From: Pseudomonas sp. FP2196
GTDB lineage: Bacteria; Pseudomonadota; Gammaproteobacteria; Pseudomonadales; Pseudomonadaceae
Length of the DNA: 64,000 nt
Reading direction: 5' to 3'
Assembly: GCF_030687715.1 (NCBI RefSeq)
Contig: NZ_CP117445.1
Coordinates: forward strand, 5,321,501-5,385,500
In this document: positions 16,003-24,206 of the stretch, in pieces
How positions within the stretch are numbered: position 1 is the stretch's first letter
Layout: each line of letters begins with the position of its first letter
Position numbers and translations under genes: made by a program
The notes under the pieces: model-generated
The model's input: only the letters and a program-made list of their open reading frames with translations
The model's database searches: none
Told to the model about the DNA's origin: nothing

Positions 16003-17340
16003 TTATGGCTTACGCTTACGCGGCCCGGTATTGAACACCGGCACCTTGCGCACAGGCTTGATCGAAGGCTCCGGCGCCTGAGTCTCGCCGCTGTCGACCC
16101 ACTTACCCAGATTGCGCTTGCCACCACCGCCGGAGGTTTTCGGCTTTTTCGGTTTTTTCGGCTTCTTGATCACCTGGCCACTGGCGTCGGTATCCGGCAC
16201 GCGGTGTTCAGGCTCGAAGTCCGGTTCGTTCTGACGCTTCAACGTCTGGCGCGTGAGCATCTCGATGGCCGAGAGCATGTTCACCTCATCGGCACACACC
16301 AACGAGATCGCTTCGCCCGTCGCACCGGCACGGCCAGTACGGCCGATACGGTGAATGTAATCCTCAGCCACGATCGGTAGATCAAAGTTGACCACCAACG
16401 GCAGATCTTCGATGTCCAGACCACGAGCCGCCACGTCGGTGGCCACCAGAATCTGCACTTCGCTGAGTTTGAAACGGTCCAGTGCACGCTGGCGGGTCGC
16501 CTGCGGTTTGTCGCCATGGATACCATCGGCGTTCACGCCCAGGCCCTGAAGCTTTTCCACCAGCGCATCAACGCCGTTGCGGGTCTTGGCAAATACCAGC
16601 ACCTGCTTCCACTTGCTCTTGCGCATCAGGTGCACGAACAGTTCGGCCTTACGCTTCTTGTCGACCGTCACGATCCACTGCTTGACGGTGTTGGCGGCGA
16701 CGTTGCGCGGGCTGACTTCGATGCTCAGCGGGTCGTTGAGCATTTGCCCGGCCAGCAGGCGGATGTCATCAGAGAAGGTCGCGGAGAACAGCAGGGTCTG
16801 GCGCTTTTTCGGCAGCATGCGGTAGATGTTCGCCAGTTCTTCGGAGAAGCCCAGGTCGAGCATACGATCGGCTTCATCCAGCACCAGGGTTTGTAGCTGA
16901 TCGAGTTTCAGCGCGTTCTGGCGGAACAGGTCGATCAGGCGACCAGGCGTGGCGACCAGCACATCGACGCCGCCACGCAGTTTCATCATTTGCGGGTTGA
17001 TGCTGACGCCGCCGTAAACTGCATAAGTGCGCAGCGGCAGGTTTTCGGCGTACTGGCGCACAGACTCATGAACCTGCTCGGCCAGCTCGCGGGTCGGCAC
17101 CAGAATCAGCGCACGCGCCGAGTTGGCGGTCACTTTCGGCCCTTCCATGGCCAGCAACTGCAACAGCGGCAAGGCGAAACCGGCGGTCTTGCCGGTGCCG
17201 GTCTGGGCCGCTGCCATCAGGTCGCGACCGGCCAGAACGGCCGGGATGGCTTGCGCCTGCACCGGCGTCGGGGTCTGGTAGCCGAGCGTCTCGAGGGAGC
17301 GCAGCAAGGGTTCGATCAGGCCAAGGGAGGCGAAAGTCAT
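16003..17340 (-). CDS. rhlE: DEAD-box ATP-dependent RNA helicase RhlE
   Basis: 445 residues. Motifs run in order: Q motif (GYQTPTPVQAQAIP, about 20-33), Walker A AAQTGTGKT, PTRELAEQ, TPGR, VLDEADRML, SATF, and in the second RecA domain ATDVAARGLD and HRIGRTGRAG. The C-terminal 60 residues are a basic, disordered tail rich in KKPKKPK and Gly, which in such helicases binds RNA. It would act in ribosome maturation or mRNA decay. The start at 17340 begins MTFASLG, the usual RhlE N terminus; a longer frame to 17379 is rejected. Confidence 0.95.
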   Translation of the reverse strand: MTFASLGLIEPLLRSLETLGYQTPTPVQAQAIPAVLAGRDLMAAAQTGTGKTAGFALPLLQLLAMEGPKVTANSARALILVPTRELAEQVHESVRQYAENLPLRTYAVYGGVSINPQMMKLRGGVDVLVATPGRLIDLFRQNALKLDQLQTLVLDEADRMLDLGFSEELANIYRMLPKKRQTLLFSATFSDDIRLLAGQMLNDPLSIEVSPRNVAANTVKQWIVTVDKKRKAELFVHLMRKSKWKQVLVFAKTRNGVDALVEKLQGLGVNADGIHGDKPQATRQRALDRFKLSEVQILVATDVAARGLDIEDLPLVVNFDLPIVAEDYIHRIGRTGRAGATGEAISLVCADEVNMLSAIEMLTRQTLKRQNEPDFEPEHRVPDTDASGQVIKKPKKPKKPKTSGGGGKRNLGKWVDSGETQAPEPSIKPVRKVPVFNTGPRKRKP

Positions 17341-17405
17341 GGGAGTACCGTAGGAAAATTCAGCGCAGTTGTGCGACACGAGTGTGCAATGCCGCGCAGT
17401 TTACC

Positions 17406-18341
17406 CTAATTCGCGCGCTGTTCCGTCGGAACGGCCGTCGGCACGTCTACCGGCGGCTGTGCCGGCCGACGCCACTGCGGCAGACCGATCAGCACCACGG
17501 CGCTGATGATCACCAACATCGCCAGCGCTTCTTCAATGCCGATGGTCTCGCCGACAAACACGATCCCCAGCAACACCGCCACCGCCGGATTGACGTAGGC
17601 ATAACTGGTCGCCGCCGCCGGACGCACATGCTTGAGCAGGTACATGTAGGAATTGAAGGCGATGATCGAGCCAAAGAAGATCAGATACGCCAGCGCCAAC
17701 CAGCCTTCCATCGGCGGCACAGCTTGCAGGCGCTCACCACTCACCGCACTGCCGATCAGCAGCACAACACCGCCAACCAGCATTTCCACAGCACTGGCCA
17801 TCGCACCTTGCGGCAACGGCAAGTGTCGGCTCCACACCGACCCGAACGCCCAGGTCGCCGCCGCGAAAATCAGCAAAGCAGCGCCCAAGGGACTCGATTG
17901 CAGGTTCGAACCCATGTTGAGCATGGCAATGCCGACAATCCCCAGCGCCACCCCGGCCCATTCGAGACGAGTATTACGCGCGCCCCAGAAATAACCGCAG
18001 AGCAACGTGAACAGCGGCACCGTCGCCACCGCCAATGCCGCCACGCCAGAAGCCACCCCCGTGTGCTCCGCCACACTCACCGCACCGTTACCAAAACTCA
18101 GCAGCAAAATCCCGATAATCCCCGCCGCTTTCCACTGTGCCCACGTCGGCGCCGGCGCCCCGCGCCAGCGCAGGAACGCGTACATCAACGTTCCGGCAAT
18201 GATGAAGCGCACCCCGCCGAGCATCAGCGGCGGCCAGTATTCAACGCCGATGCGGATCACCAGATAGGTCGATCCCCAAATCACATACAACGCAAAAAAC
18301 GCGGCGATCAGCGGCAGAGAAAAACGGCGCAGGGCAGGCAT
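17406..18341 (-). CDS. EamA-family (YedA/RhaT-like) transporter
   Basis: 311 residues with ten predicted helices in two EamA repeats. The signature YVIWGSTYLVIRIGVEYWPP at about residues 16-35 is shared by YedA-type exporters, and the second repeat ends VAVLLGIVFVGETIGIEEALAML. It is probably an inner-membrane exporter of amino acids or similar metabolites. It is divergent from an Lrp/AsnC regulator across 163 bp, a common pairing in which the regulator senses an amino acid and controls the exporter. The start at 18341 is preceded by GAGCTGCCC-type sequence; the alternative at 18398 is less likely. Confidence 0.88.
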   Translation of the reverse strand: MPALRRFSLPLIAAFFALYVIWGSTYLVIRIGVEYWPPLMLGGVRFIIAGTLMYAFLRWRGAPAPTWAQWKAAGIIGILLLSFGNGAVSVAEHTGVASGVAALAVATVPLFTLLCGYFWGARNTRLEWAGVALGIVGIAMLNMGSNLQSSPLGAALLIFAAATWAFGSVWSRHLPLPQGAMASAVEMLVGGVVLLIGSAVSGERLQAVPPMEGWLALAYLIFFGSIIAFNSYMYLLKHVRPAAATSYAYVNPAVAVLLGIVFVGETIGIEEALAMLVIISAVVLIGLPQWRRPAQPPVDVPTAVPTEQRAN

Positions 18342-18504
18342 GGGCAGCTCGAATGTCAGAGTTAACGGATGAATTATTCTAGAAAGGCGAGCGAGCAAAA
18401 ATAAGCTACAAAACCTGTTTATAGCGCCGGTACACTTTTGAAAGAACGGAGATCATCGGGATAAACCGAGATTTCGAAAGTCTGCCCATTTCAGGAGTCT
18501 GGCC

Positions 18505-18957
18505 TTGGATAAATACGACCGCATGCTGCTCAGCGCCCTGCTCGAAAACGGGCGGGCGTCCTACGCCGACCTGGCGCGCAAAGTAAACCTCTCCGCCCCC
18601 GCCGTGGCCGAGCGCGTTGCCAAGCTTGAGGCATCGGGCGTGATTACCGGCTATCAAGCGAACATTGACCTGTCGAAAATCGGCTTGCCGATCCAGTGTG
18701 TGATCGAGTTGCGTCTGCATCAAAACGGCAGCCAGAAGGTTTACGACGAACTGGCGAAAATCCCGCAACTGACCGAATGCTTCCGAGTAACGGGCGATCC
18801 GTGCGTGATGATGAAGGCCGCGGTGGGATCGATGACGGAGCTGGAGGAGTTGATCAATCGGGTGGCGAAGTTTGGCTTCAGCAAGACGTCGATTGTGTTG
18901 TCGAGCGCCATCGAGAAGCGCGTGCCGCTGGGGCACATCGAAGGCAACGGCAAGTAG
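18505..18957 (+). CDS. Lrp/AsnC-family regulator
   Basis: 150 residues. The N-terminal helix-turn-helix is at about 4-50 (MLLSALLENGRASYADLARKV, SAPAVAERVAKLEASGVI) and the RAM/AsnC effector domain at about 65-140 (FRVTGDPCVMMKAAV). The start is a TTG at 18505 with CAGGAG seven bases upstream; the only nearby ATG (18523) would cut into the first helix. Its place opposite an EamA exporter suggests that it controls that gene. Confidence 0.92.
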   Translation: MDKYDRMLLSALLENGRASYADLARKVNLSAPAVAERVAKLEASGVITGYQANIDLSKIGLPIQCVIELRLHQNGSQKVYDELAKIPQLTECFRVTGDPCVMMKAAVGSMTELEELINRVAKFGFSKTSIVLSSAIEKRVPLGHIEGNGK

Positions 18958-18963
18958 AGTTCT

Positions 18964-19059
18964 CCTGTAGGAGCTGCCGCAGGCTGCGATCTTTTGATCT
19001 TGCTTTTAAAAACAAGATCAAAAGATCGCAGCCTCGTTTCACTCGACAGCTCCTACAGG
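18964..19059. repeat. REP-type inverted pair with two different arm variants
   Basis: The left arm CCTGTAGGAGCTGCCGC runs to GATCTTTTGATCTTG; the right arm CAAGATCAAAAGATCGCAGC runs to GACAGCTCCTACAGG. The left arm carries the GCCGCAGGC core, the right one the GTCGAGTGAAACGAGG core, so two sub-types were paired. Long stem ends would make it an effective transcription stop after the Lrp gene. Confidence 0.85.
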
Positions 19060-19080
19060 GAAGCTACTGCGATTTAGGGA

Positions 19081-19707
19081 TCAGCGATAGCGTTGCAGGT
19101 GCTCACCGACTTTCGCAGCAGGGACTTTCTGCAATTTGCACAGCAGATCATGAGAAAGCTCTCTGACCCCATGCTTGTGGCGCAATTCTTCAGCCAGATG
19201 CGCCATCAGGTTGGCCGCCATCTCCGCATCCGCCATCGCCCTGTGCGCCTGGCCAGTGTGCGGCAGGCGAGCGAATGTGGTGAGAGTACCCAGCTTGTGA
19301 TTCGGCGCGGCCGGCATTAAACGACGGGCCAGCAACAGCGAGCAGGCAAAATTCTGAAGACGGGTGCGCTTGATCCGCCCCAGTTCAAAATCCCAGAACT
19401 TCTGGTCGAACGAGGCGTTATGCGCGACCAGTGGCGTGCAGCCGACAAACTCATTGACCTCTTCCATCACCTTTTCGGCCGACGGCGCGGTGCGCAGCAT
19501 GGCGTTGCTGATGCCGGTCAGTTGTTCGATGAACGCGGGGACGCGTACGCCGGCGTTCATCAGGCTTTGGTAACGCTCGACGATGCGGCCGTTTTCCAGC
19601 ATGACCACGGCGATTTCCGTGGCGCGGCAGCTGCTGTTCGGCGAGAGGCCGGTGGTTTCAAAGTCGATGACTGCAATGCGTTCCAAACCTTGTTGTACTC
19701 CGTCCAA
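19081..19707 (-). CDS. DEDDh 3'-5' exonuclease (DnaQ/epsilon-like)
   Basis: 208 residues. The DEDDh catalytic set is present: Asp and Glu in VIDFETTGL (about 14-22), Asp in VAHNASFDQKFWDFEL (about 95-110), and His and Asp in HRAMADAEMAANL (about 160-172). It resembles the proofreading exonuclease of DNA polymerase III but is free-standing, as in RNase T- or ExoX-like enzymes. The NYN-domain protein lies just upstream on the same strand with a 20-bp gap, so the two probably form a two-nuclease operon. Confidence 0.9.
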   Translation of the reverse strand: MDGVQQGLERIAVIDFETTGLSPNSSCRATEIAVVMLENGRIVERYQSLMNAGVRVPAFIEQLTGISNAMLRTAPSAEKVMEEVNEFVGCTPLVAHNASFDQKFWDFELGRIKRTRLQNFACSLLLARRLMPAAPNHKLGTLTTFARLPHTGQAHRAMADAEMAANLMAHLAEELRHKHGVRELSHDLLCKLQKVPAAKVGEHLQRYR

Positions 19708-19727
19708 ATCAATTCTTCAGTAACCGC

Positions 19728-20207
19728 TCAATTCTTCAGCAGCAGCGCGCCTTCGATCGGCACGTAACGGCTGGCGGCACGGATCAGCGAGTTGGCAGTC
19801 AGGCCCGGGACGCCATAGGCCACAGCCTGCACGCCGTGCTTGTTGATGATGCGTTCGAGCAGCATGTCGAAATCGCCATCACCGGAGGCCAGGACGATTT
19901 CGTCGACGTGGTCGGCGGCGTCCATGATGTCGAGGGTGATGCCCACGTCCCAGTCGCCCTTGGCCGAGCCGTCGCTGCGCTGGATGTATGGCTTGAGCTT
20001 CACGGTGAAGCCGAGGTTGCGCAGGATCTGCTGGAACTGCTGCTGTTTGCTGTCACCTCGGTCGATCGCGTAGGCGTAGGCCTCGACGATCTGCCCGTCC
20101 TTGCTGATGTCCGCCCACAGCGCGGCGTAGTTGAAGTGACAACCATAGGCCTGACGCACGGTGTAGTAGAGGTTTTGCACGTCGGCGAACACTGCGATTT
20201 TTTTCAC
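19728..20207 (-). CDS. NYN-domain (LabA/DUF88-like) putative nuclease
   Basis: 159 residues, a single NYN/PIN-like domain. Acidic residues sit at the expected places: Asp9 and Asn12 (AVFADVQNLYY), Asp87-type residues in KGDWDVGITLDIMDAA, and ASGDGDFDMLLE. The NYN fold is related to PIN ribonucleases and usually cleaves RNA in a metal-dependent way; the specific target is unknown. It is probably co-transcribed with the DEDDh exonuclease. Confidence 0.9.
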   Translation of the reverse strand: MKKIAVFADVQNLYYTVRQAYGCHFNYAALWADISKDGQIVEAYAYAIDRGDSKQQQFQQILRNLGFTVKLKPYIQRSDGSAKGDWDVGITLDIMDAADHVDEIVLASGDGDFDMLLERIINKHGVQAVAYGVPGLTANSLIRAASRYVPIEGALLLKN

Positions 20208-20345
20208 CGGAGTTCCTGTGAGCGCGCGAGCGCACGAAGCGGGATCAGGCGCCAGGCCCGAAAAAGGCGCTCAGTATGCCAGCCCGAAGGAAGGTTCCGC
20301 GAATAATCGCCCGCAGGCGCAAGGGTGCTACTGACGAGTGGTGAA

Positions 20346-20437
20346 TGTGGCGAGGGATTTATCCCCGCTGGGCAGCGTGGCGGCCCCGGTTTTTGGGCCT
20401 GCTGCGCAGTCCATCGGGGATAAATCCCCTCACCACA
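20346..20437. repeat. REP-type inverted pair (ATTTATCCCC family)
   Basis: TGTGGCGAGGGATTTATCCCCG (20346-20367) faces CGGGGATAAATCCCCTCACCACA (20415-20437). The centre is about 47 bases. A sister pair lies at 40910-41041. It lies downstream of the DUF2076 gene in the 257-bp gap, and nothing else is evident there. Confidence 0.85.
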
Positions 20438-20464
20438 GTTCGATGTCAACCTGGAAGGTTTGGG

Positions 20465-21208
20465 TCAGACAAAGGAATCGTCGTCATCAAAGAACGATGA
20501 GTTGTCATCGCTGTAGTCGGTATCAGTAAAGCCGCTCTGGTCGTTGCCGGCCATGCGCTGGTCATCACCCCAGCCGTTGTTGCTCTGGTCTGCAACCTGC
20601 GCCGGTTCCTCCTTGATCACTTCAACAATCTCTTGCGGTTGCTGATTGTGGTGGAACAGGCTGCTGATGCCCTGCGCCAGCATCACACCACCGGCCACAC
20701 CAGCGGCAGTTTTCAGCGCGCCACCGAGGAAACTGCTGCCCGCCGCCGGAGCAGCCTGTTGCGCGTAGTTGGGCGGCGGTGCGCCGAAGTTCTGTTGTGG
20801 CGCGGGTGCGCTGAGGTTTTGCTGCGGCGCCGGTTCGCGCCAGCCGCCCGTCGATGCCGGGGCACTCTGTGTTGGCGCAGGACGCGAACTGCCGCCGCCA
20901 AAGATGCTCGACAGGAAACCACCGCCACCGCTTGGCGCCGGCGCAGCACTCTGGGCCTTCGCCGATTGCAGTTCGGCCTGCAAACGCTGGACTTGCTGGG
21001 TCAGTTGTTTGTTTTGCTCGTCGAGGCTTTTGAGCGCCGCCTCTTGCACCAGAATCGCCTGGGTCATGAAATAACCTGCCGCCGGCTGGCGTGTCAGGTG
21101 CTCCTTGATCCGCGTCTCGGCCTGGGCGTCGCGCGGGGCTGCCTCCGTTTCGGCCTGTTGCAGGCGGGAAAACAGTCCATCGATCAGGGTTTGTTCTTCG
21201 CTGTTCAT
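20465..21208 (-). CDS. DUF2076-family protein
   Basis: 247 residues. The first ~85 residues are helical and probably coiled-coil (EEQTLIDGLFSRLQQAETEA, then ALKSLDEQNKQLTQQVQRLQAEL). A Gly/Pro/Ala/Gln-rich low-complexity part (about 95-165) and a possible membrane segment (about 172-190, AAGVAGGVMLAQGISSLF) follow, and the end is strongly acidic (DDNSSFFDDDDSFV). The function of DUF2076 is unknown, although such proteins are often described as periplasmic ligand-binding sensors. The start at 21208 is followed by the family hallmark MNSEEQTLIDGLF. Confidence 0.85.
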   Translation of the reverse strand: MNSEEQTLIDGLFSRLQQAETEAAPRDAQAETRIKEHLTRQPAAGYFMTQAILVQEAALKSLDEQNKQLTQQVQRLQAELQSAKAQSAAPAPSGGGGFLSSIFGGGSSRPAPTQSAPASTGGWREPAPQQNLSAPAPQQNFGAPPPNYAQQAAPAAGSSFLGGALKTAAGVAGGVMLAQGISSLFHHNQQPQEIVEVIKEEPAQVADQSNNGWGDDQRMAGNDQSGFTDTDYSDDNSSFFDDDDSFV

Positions 21209-21386
21209 GGCGACCTCGTAGATTGCCGGGGATAACATCGCCCTCGCCCACTTTGGACAAGGTGCTCTCCCGTAATGGAGACAGTGACAGGATGTTTCAA
21301 CGACCTTTACCGAATGTTTACGTTTGTGTCCGCCCGCGCATCATCGGTTAAAGTGAGCCACTGTTTTCGACCTGCGATACCGACTG

Positions 21387-22061
21387 ATGAATGCCTTCGA
21401 AGTGCTGCGCGACTCTCTGTTTTTTTTCAAACGCCATCTGGTCAGCATCGTGCAGTTGTGCCTGCCGCTGGTGATCGTCGAAGCGCTGTTGCAACAAGTG
21501 GTGGATCACACCAGCGACCCGGACAGTTTTTCGGCGGCCAGCATCATTGTTGGCCTGCTGGTCTATCCGCTGTACACCGCCGCACTGATTTTGTTTCTCG
21601 ACGCCCGCACCCGTGGCGAAGCCCCGCGCAATCTTGACCTGCTGGCGATGGCCGCACGGTTGTGGCCGCGTTTCGCCCTGCTCACGGCGCTCAACACGTT
21701 GCTGATCCTGCTGGGACTGTCGTTGTATTTTCTGCCGGGCCTGATGCTGATGGTGATGCTGGCGTTCGGCGAATATCTGCTGGTGCTGCGCGGCCTCAAT
21801 CCGCTGCATGCCATGAAGGAAAGCCTGCGTCTGACACGCGGGCATTTCTGGCGGATTCTGCTGTGCATTCTTTGCGTGATGACGCCGCTGTGGTTGCTCA
21901 AAGGCGCAACGCTGGCGGTCTATCCAGAACCGCAGAACACGGCCATTACCGTGTTGATCGACAGCGCTCACGGCTTCCTGCAACTGTTCACCAGCGTGGT
22001 GCTGTTCCGTCTGTTCATGCTGATCAGCGAATTGCCTGACAAAAGAGACAGAGCGGCCTGA
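21387..22061 (+). CDS. YciC-family inner-membrane protein
   Basis: 224 residues with about five to six membrane helices and a short polar end (ISELPDKRDRAA). The start MNAFEVLRDSLFFFKRHLVSI and the phrase LRGLNPLHAMKESLRLTRGHFWRIL match the UPF0259/YciC family. The function is not known; the protein is in the cytoplasmic membrane. It lies 75 bp before an endonuclease/exonuclease/phosphatase gene on the same strand. Confidence 0.82.
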   Translation: MNAFEVLRDSLFFFKRHLVSIVQLCLPLVIVEALLQQVVDHTSDPDSFSAASIIVGLLVYPLYTAALILFLDARTRGEAPRNLDLLAMAARLWPRFALLTALNTLLILLGLSLYFLPGLMLMVMLAFGEYLLVLRGLNPLHAMKESLRLTRGHFWRILLCILCVMTPLWLLKGATLAVYPEPQNTAITVLIDSAHGFLQLFTSVVLFRLFMLISELPDKRDRAA

Positions 22062-22136
22062 CTGCTCTGGCCTTAGGTTTAAGACGCCTCCTCAGGTATG
22101 CTCGGGGCCACTTTCTGTAACGCTATAAGCCGAGCC

Positions 22137-23216
22137 ATGACCCGTCTACTGCGCTACACCCTGTTGCTCGTTGTGCTCGCCATCGCCGTGATTGGCGGGC
22201 TGATGTTCAGCCTGACCTGGCGTCCCGAACCCCGTGAAACCCTGCCGGTGAGTTGCAGCGCAACCGCGCCGACGCTGGTGCCCGGGCAGGCACTGAAAGT
22301 CATGACCTGGAATGTGCAGTACCTGGCCGGCAAGCGTTATGTGTTCTGGAATGACCTGGCCGGGGGCGACGATGAAGCGCCGACGTTGGAAGACATGGCC
22401 TTCAGTCTCGATGAAGTGGCGCGGGTAATTCGCGATGAACAGCCCGACGTGGTGCTGTTGCAAGAGCTGGATGACGGCGCCAAGGCCAGCGATTATCAGG
22501 ATCAACTCAAATTGCTGCAGGAGCGGGTCGCCGATCTGTACCCGTGTAGCGCCAGCGCCTTTGACTGGAAAGCCGATTTCGTCCCTGAACCGCACATCTT
22601 CGGCAGCGTTGGCCGGCAACTGGCGACGCTGAGCCGTTATCGCATCGAACACGCCGAACGCCTGCAATTGCCGGTCGCTTCGAGCAACTTCATCAGCCGC
22701 CAGTTCCAGCCCAAAAACGCCCTGCTCGCGACCAAGCTGCCGCTGAGCGATGGCGGGCAACTGACCGTGTTCAACACGCATCTGGAGCGCGCCAGCCAAC
22801 CGGATGAGACTTTGCAGGCGCAAGTGACGGCAGTGGCCAAAGTGCTCGACAAGTATGAAAGCCAAGGTCTGCCGTGGTTGATCGGCGGCGATTTCAATCT
22901 GCTGCCGCTCGGTCAATATCGCCGTTTGCCAGCCGAGCAGCGCACGCCCTACTCCGCCGACAGCGAATTGCATCTGTTGTGGGACAAGTACCCGATGATC
23001 CCGACCAACAACGAGGCCAGCGGCATCGACCGCGCGCAGTGGCTGACCCACTACCCCAACGACCCCGGCCTCAATGGTCCGGATCGCACGGTCGACTATC
23101 TGTTCTACAGCCCTAAGATCAAACGGGTCGAAGCGATGGTCCGACAGGACGATACGCTTCGGATTTCCGATCACTTGCCTGTCATTGCGCGGTTCCTGCT
23201 GCCGGTCGCGCCGTAG
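22137..23216 (+). CDS. Endonuclease/exonuclease/phosphatase-family hydrolase, membrane-anchored
   Basis: 359 residues. A membrane anchor or signal segment at about 5-25 (RYTLLLVVLAIAVIGGLMF) precedes an EEP domain. Metal and catalytic residues are seen in KVMTWNVQYL (Asn), VVLLQELDD (Glu), VFNTHLER, WLIGGDFNLLPLG (Asp-x-Asn) and ISDHLPVIA (Asp-His). EEP enzymes cut phosphodiester bonds in nucleic acids, sphingomyelin or phosphoinositides; the anchor suggests action in the periplasm. The start at 22137 is the first that gives a proper anchor. Confidence 0.88.
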   Translation: MTRLLRYTLLLVVLAIAVIGGLMFSLTWRPEPRETLPVSCSATAPTLVPGQALKVMTWNVQYLAGKRYVFWNDLAGGDDEAPTLEDMAFSLDEVARVIRDEQPDVVLLQELDDGAKASDYQDQLKLLQERVADLYPCSASAFDWKADFVPEPHIFGSVGRQLATLSRYRIEHAERLQLPVASSNFISRQFQPKNALLATKLPLSDGGQLTVFNTHLERASQPDETLQAQVTAVAKVLDKYESQGLPWLIGGDFNLLPLGQYRRLPAEQRTPYSADSELHLLWDKYPMIPTNNEASGIDRAQWLTHYPNDPGLNGPDRTVDYLFYSPKIKRVEAMVRQDDTLRISDHLPVIARFLLPVAP

Positions 23217-23274
23217 CAACAACTCTACGCCGAGAACGATGCTCGGGCATTCGAACCAAACGCACGGAAGGCCC

Positions 23275-24195
23275 ATGAAAATATTACTTGTATGCAAGGA
23301 CATCGGCGGCTACGCAAGCAAACTGGCTGAGCATTTGATGATCGAAAACGACGTGAGCTTCATCGATACATCGTCGATGTCGCACAGGTTTGATCGAGCC
23401 CCGAAGATCATTCGACGCCCGCTGAAACGCTGGGCCCAATGGCGGCATGTGAAAAAGACCATTCGGGCGGCAGGGCGGTTTGACGCTGCCCTTATCATTA
23501 ATCCGGCACAAATCGACCCACAGCAATTGGCGGCTGGACTCAAGGCTTCCGATCGCAAGATCGCCTACCTTTACGACAGTTTCAGTCGCTGGCCGATGAC
23601 GCCGGAACAACTGGCCGAGTACGACGAGGTGTTTTCATTCGACCCGCAGAACGCCGAGAGTCACGGCCTGAAAAAGCTCTACAACTTTATCTACGAAGAC
23701 TACGTTGCAGACGGTGAGCCGGGCGAATACTCGGCTCTCGTAGTGATGGCCGGCAAGGACCGCGTACCCGCGCTCGAGTCCCTGGCCCGGGAATTCGACC
23801 GACTCGGCGTTACCGATTACAAGTTCCTGGTGCAGTGCAAACCGATCCCGGGCGCGCATCCGGGCATTACGTTCTTTGAGCAAAGGATGTCGCTGGAGTC
23901 CGTGGGCGAACTGGTAAGGCGCTCCAGGATCATTCTGGACATTTCCAAGCCCGGCCAGGCCGGTTTGAGCTTCCGGTTCTTTGAAGCCATGGCTTCGCGG
24001 AAAAAAGTCATCACCACCAACAAAAACGTTGTCGATTATGACTTCTACAACCCGGTAAACATCCTGGTCATCGATGAGGCCAACCCGCTGATTCCGGAGC
24101 ATTTCATCACAAGCCCGTATGTGGATGTCCCCGTGCAGATCTATGAAAAGTACACGCTGAAGGGTTGGACCAGGACCGTTTTTTCGCTTCAGTGA
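23275..24195 (+). CDS. Glycosyltransferase-like protein (GT-B type C-terminal half), orphan
   Basis: 306 residues. The N-terminal Rossmann-like start is MKILLVCKDIGGYASKLAEHL. The C-terminal half (about 160-300) resembles the donor-binding half of GT-B glycosyltransferases: RRSRIILDISKPGQAGLSFRFFEAMASRKKVITTN matches the E-rich loop where UDP-sugar transferases carry FE-x-x-A. Proteins of this shape act on capsule, O-antigen or spore polysaccharide (CgeB-like). No other polysaccharide gene is near. A GGAAGG ribosome-binding site precedes the ATG. The exact reaction is unknown; it could also be a degenerate member. Confidence 0.6.
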   Translation: MKILLVCKDIGGYASKLAEHLMIENDVSFIDTSSMSHRFDRAPKIIRRPLKRWAQWRHVKKTIRAAGRFDAALIINPAQIDPQQLAAGLKASDRKIAYLYDSFSRWPMTPEQLAEYDEVFSFDPQNAESHGLKKLYNFIYEDYVADGEPGEYSALVVMAGKDRVPALESLAREFDRLGVTDYKFLVQCKPIPGAHPGITFFEQRMSLESVGELVRRSRIILDISKPGQAGLSFRFFEAMASRKKVITTNKNVVDYDFYNPVNILVIDEANPLIPEHFITSPYVDVPVQIYEKYTLKGWTRTVFSLQ

Positions 24196-24206
24196 ACGCT
24201 GCGCGA

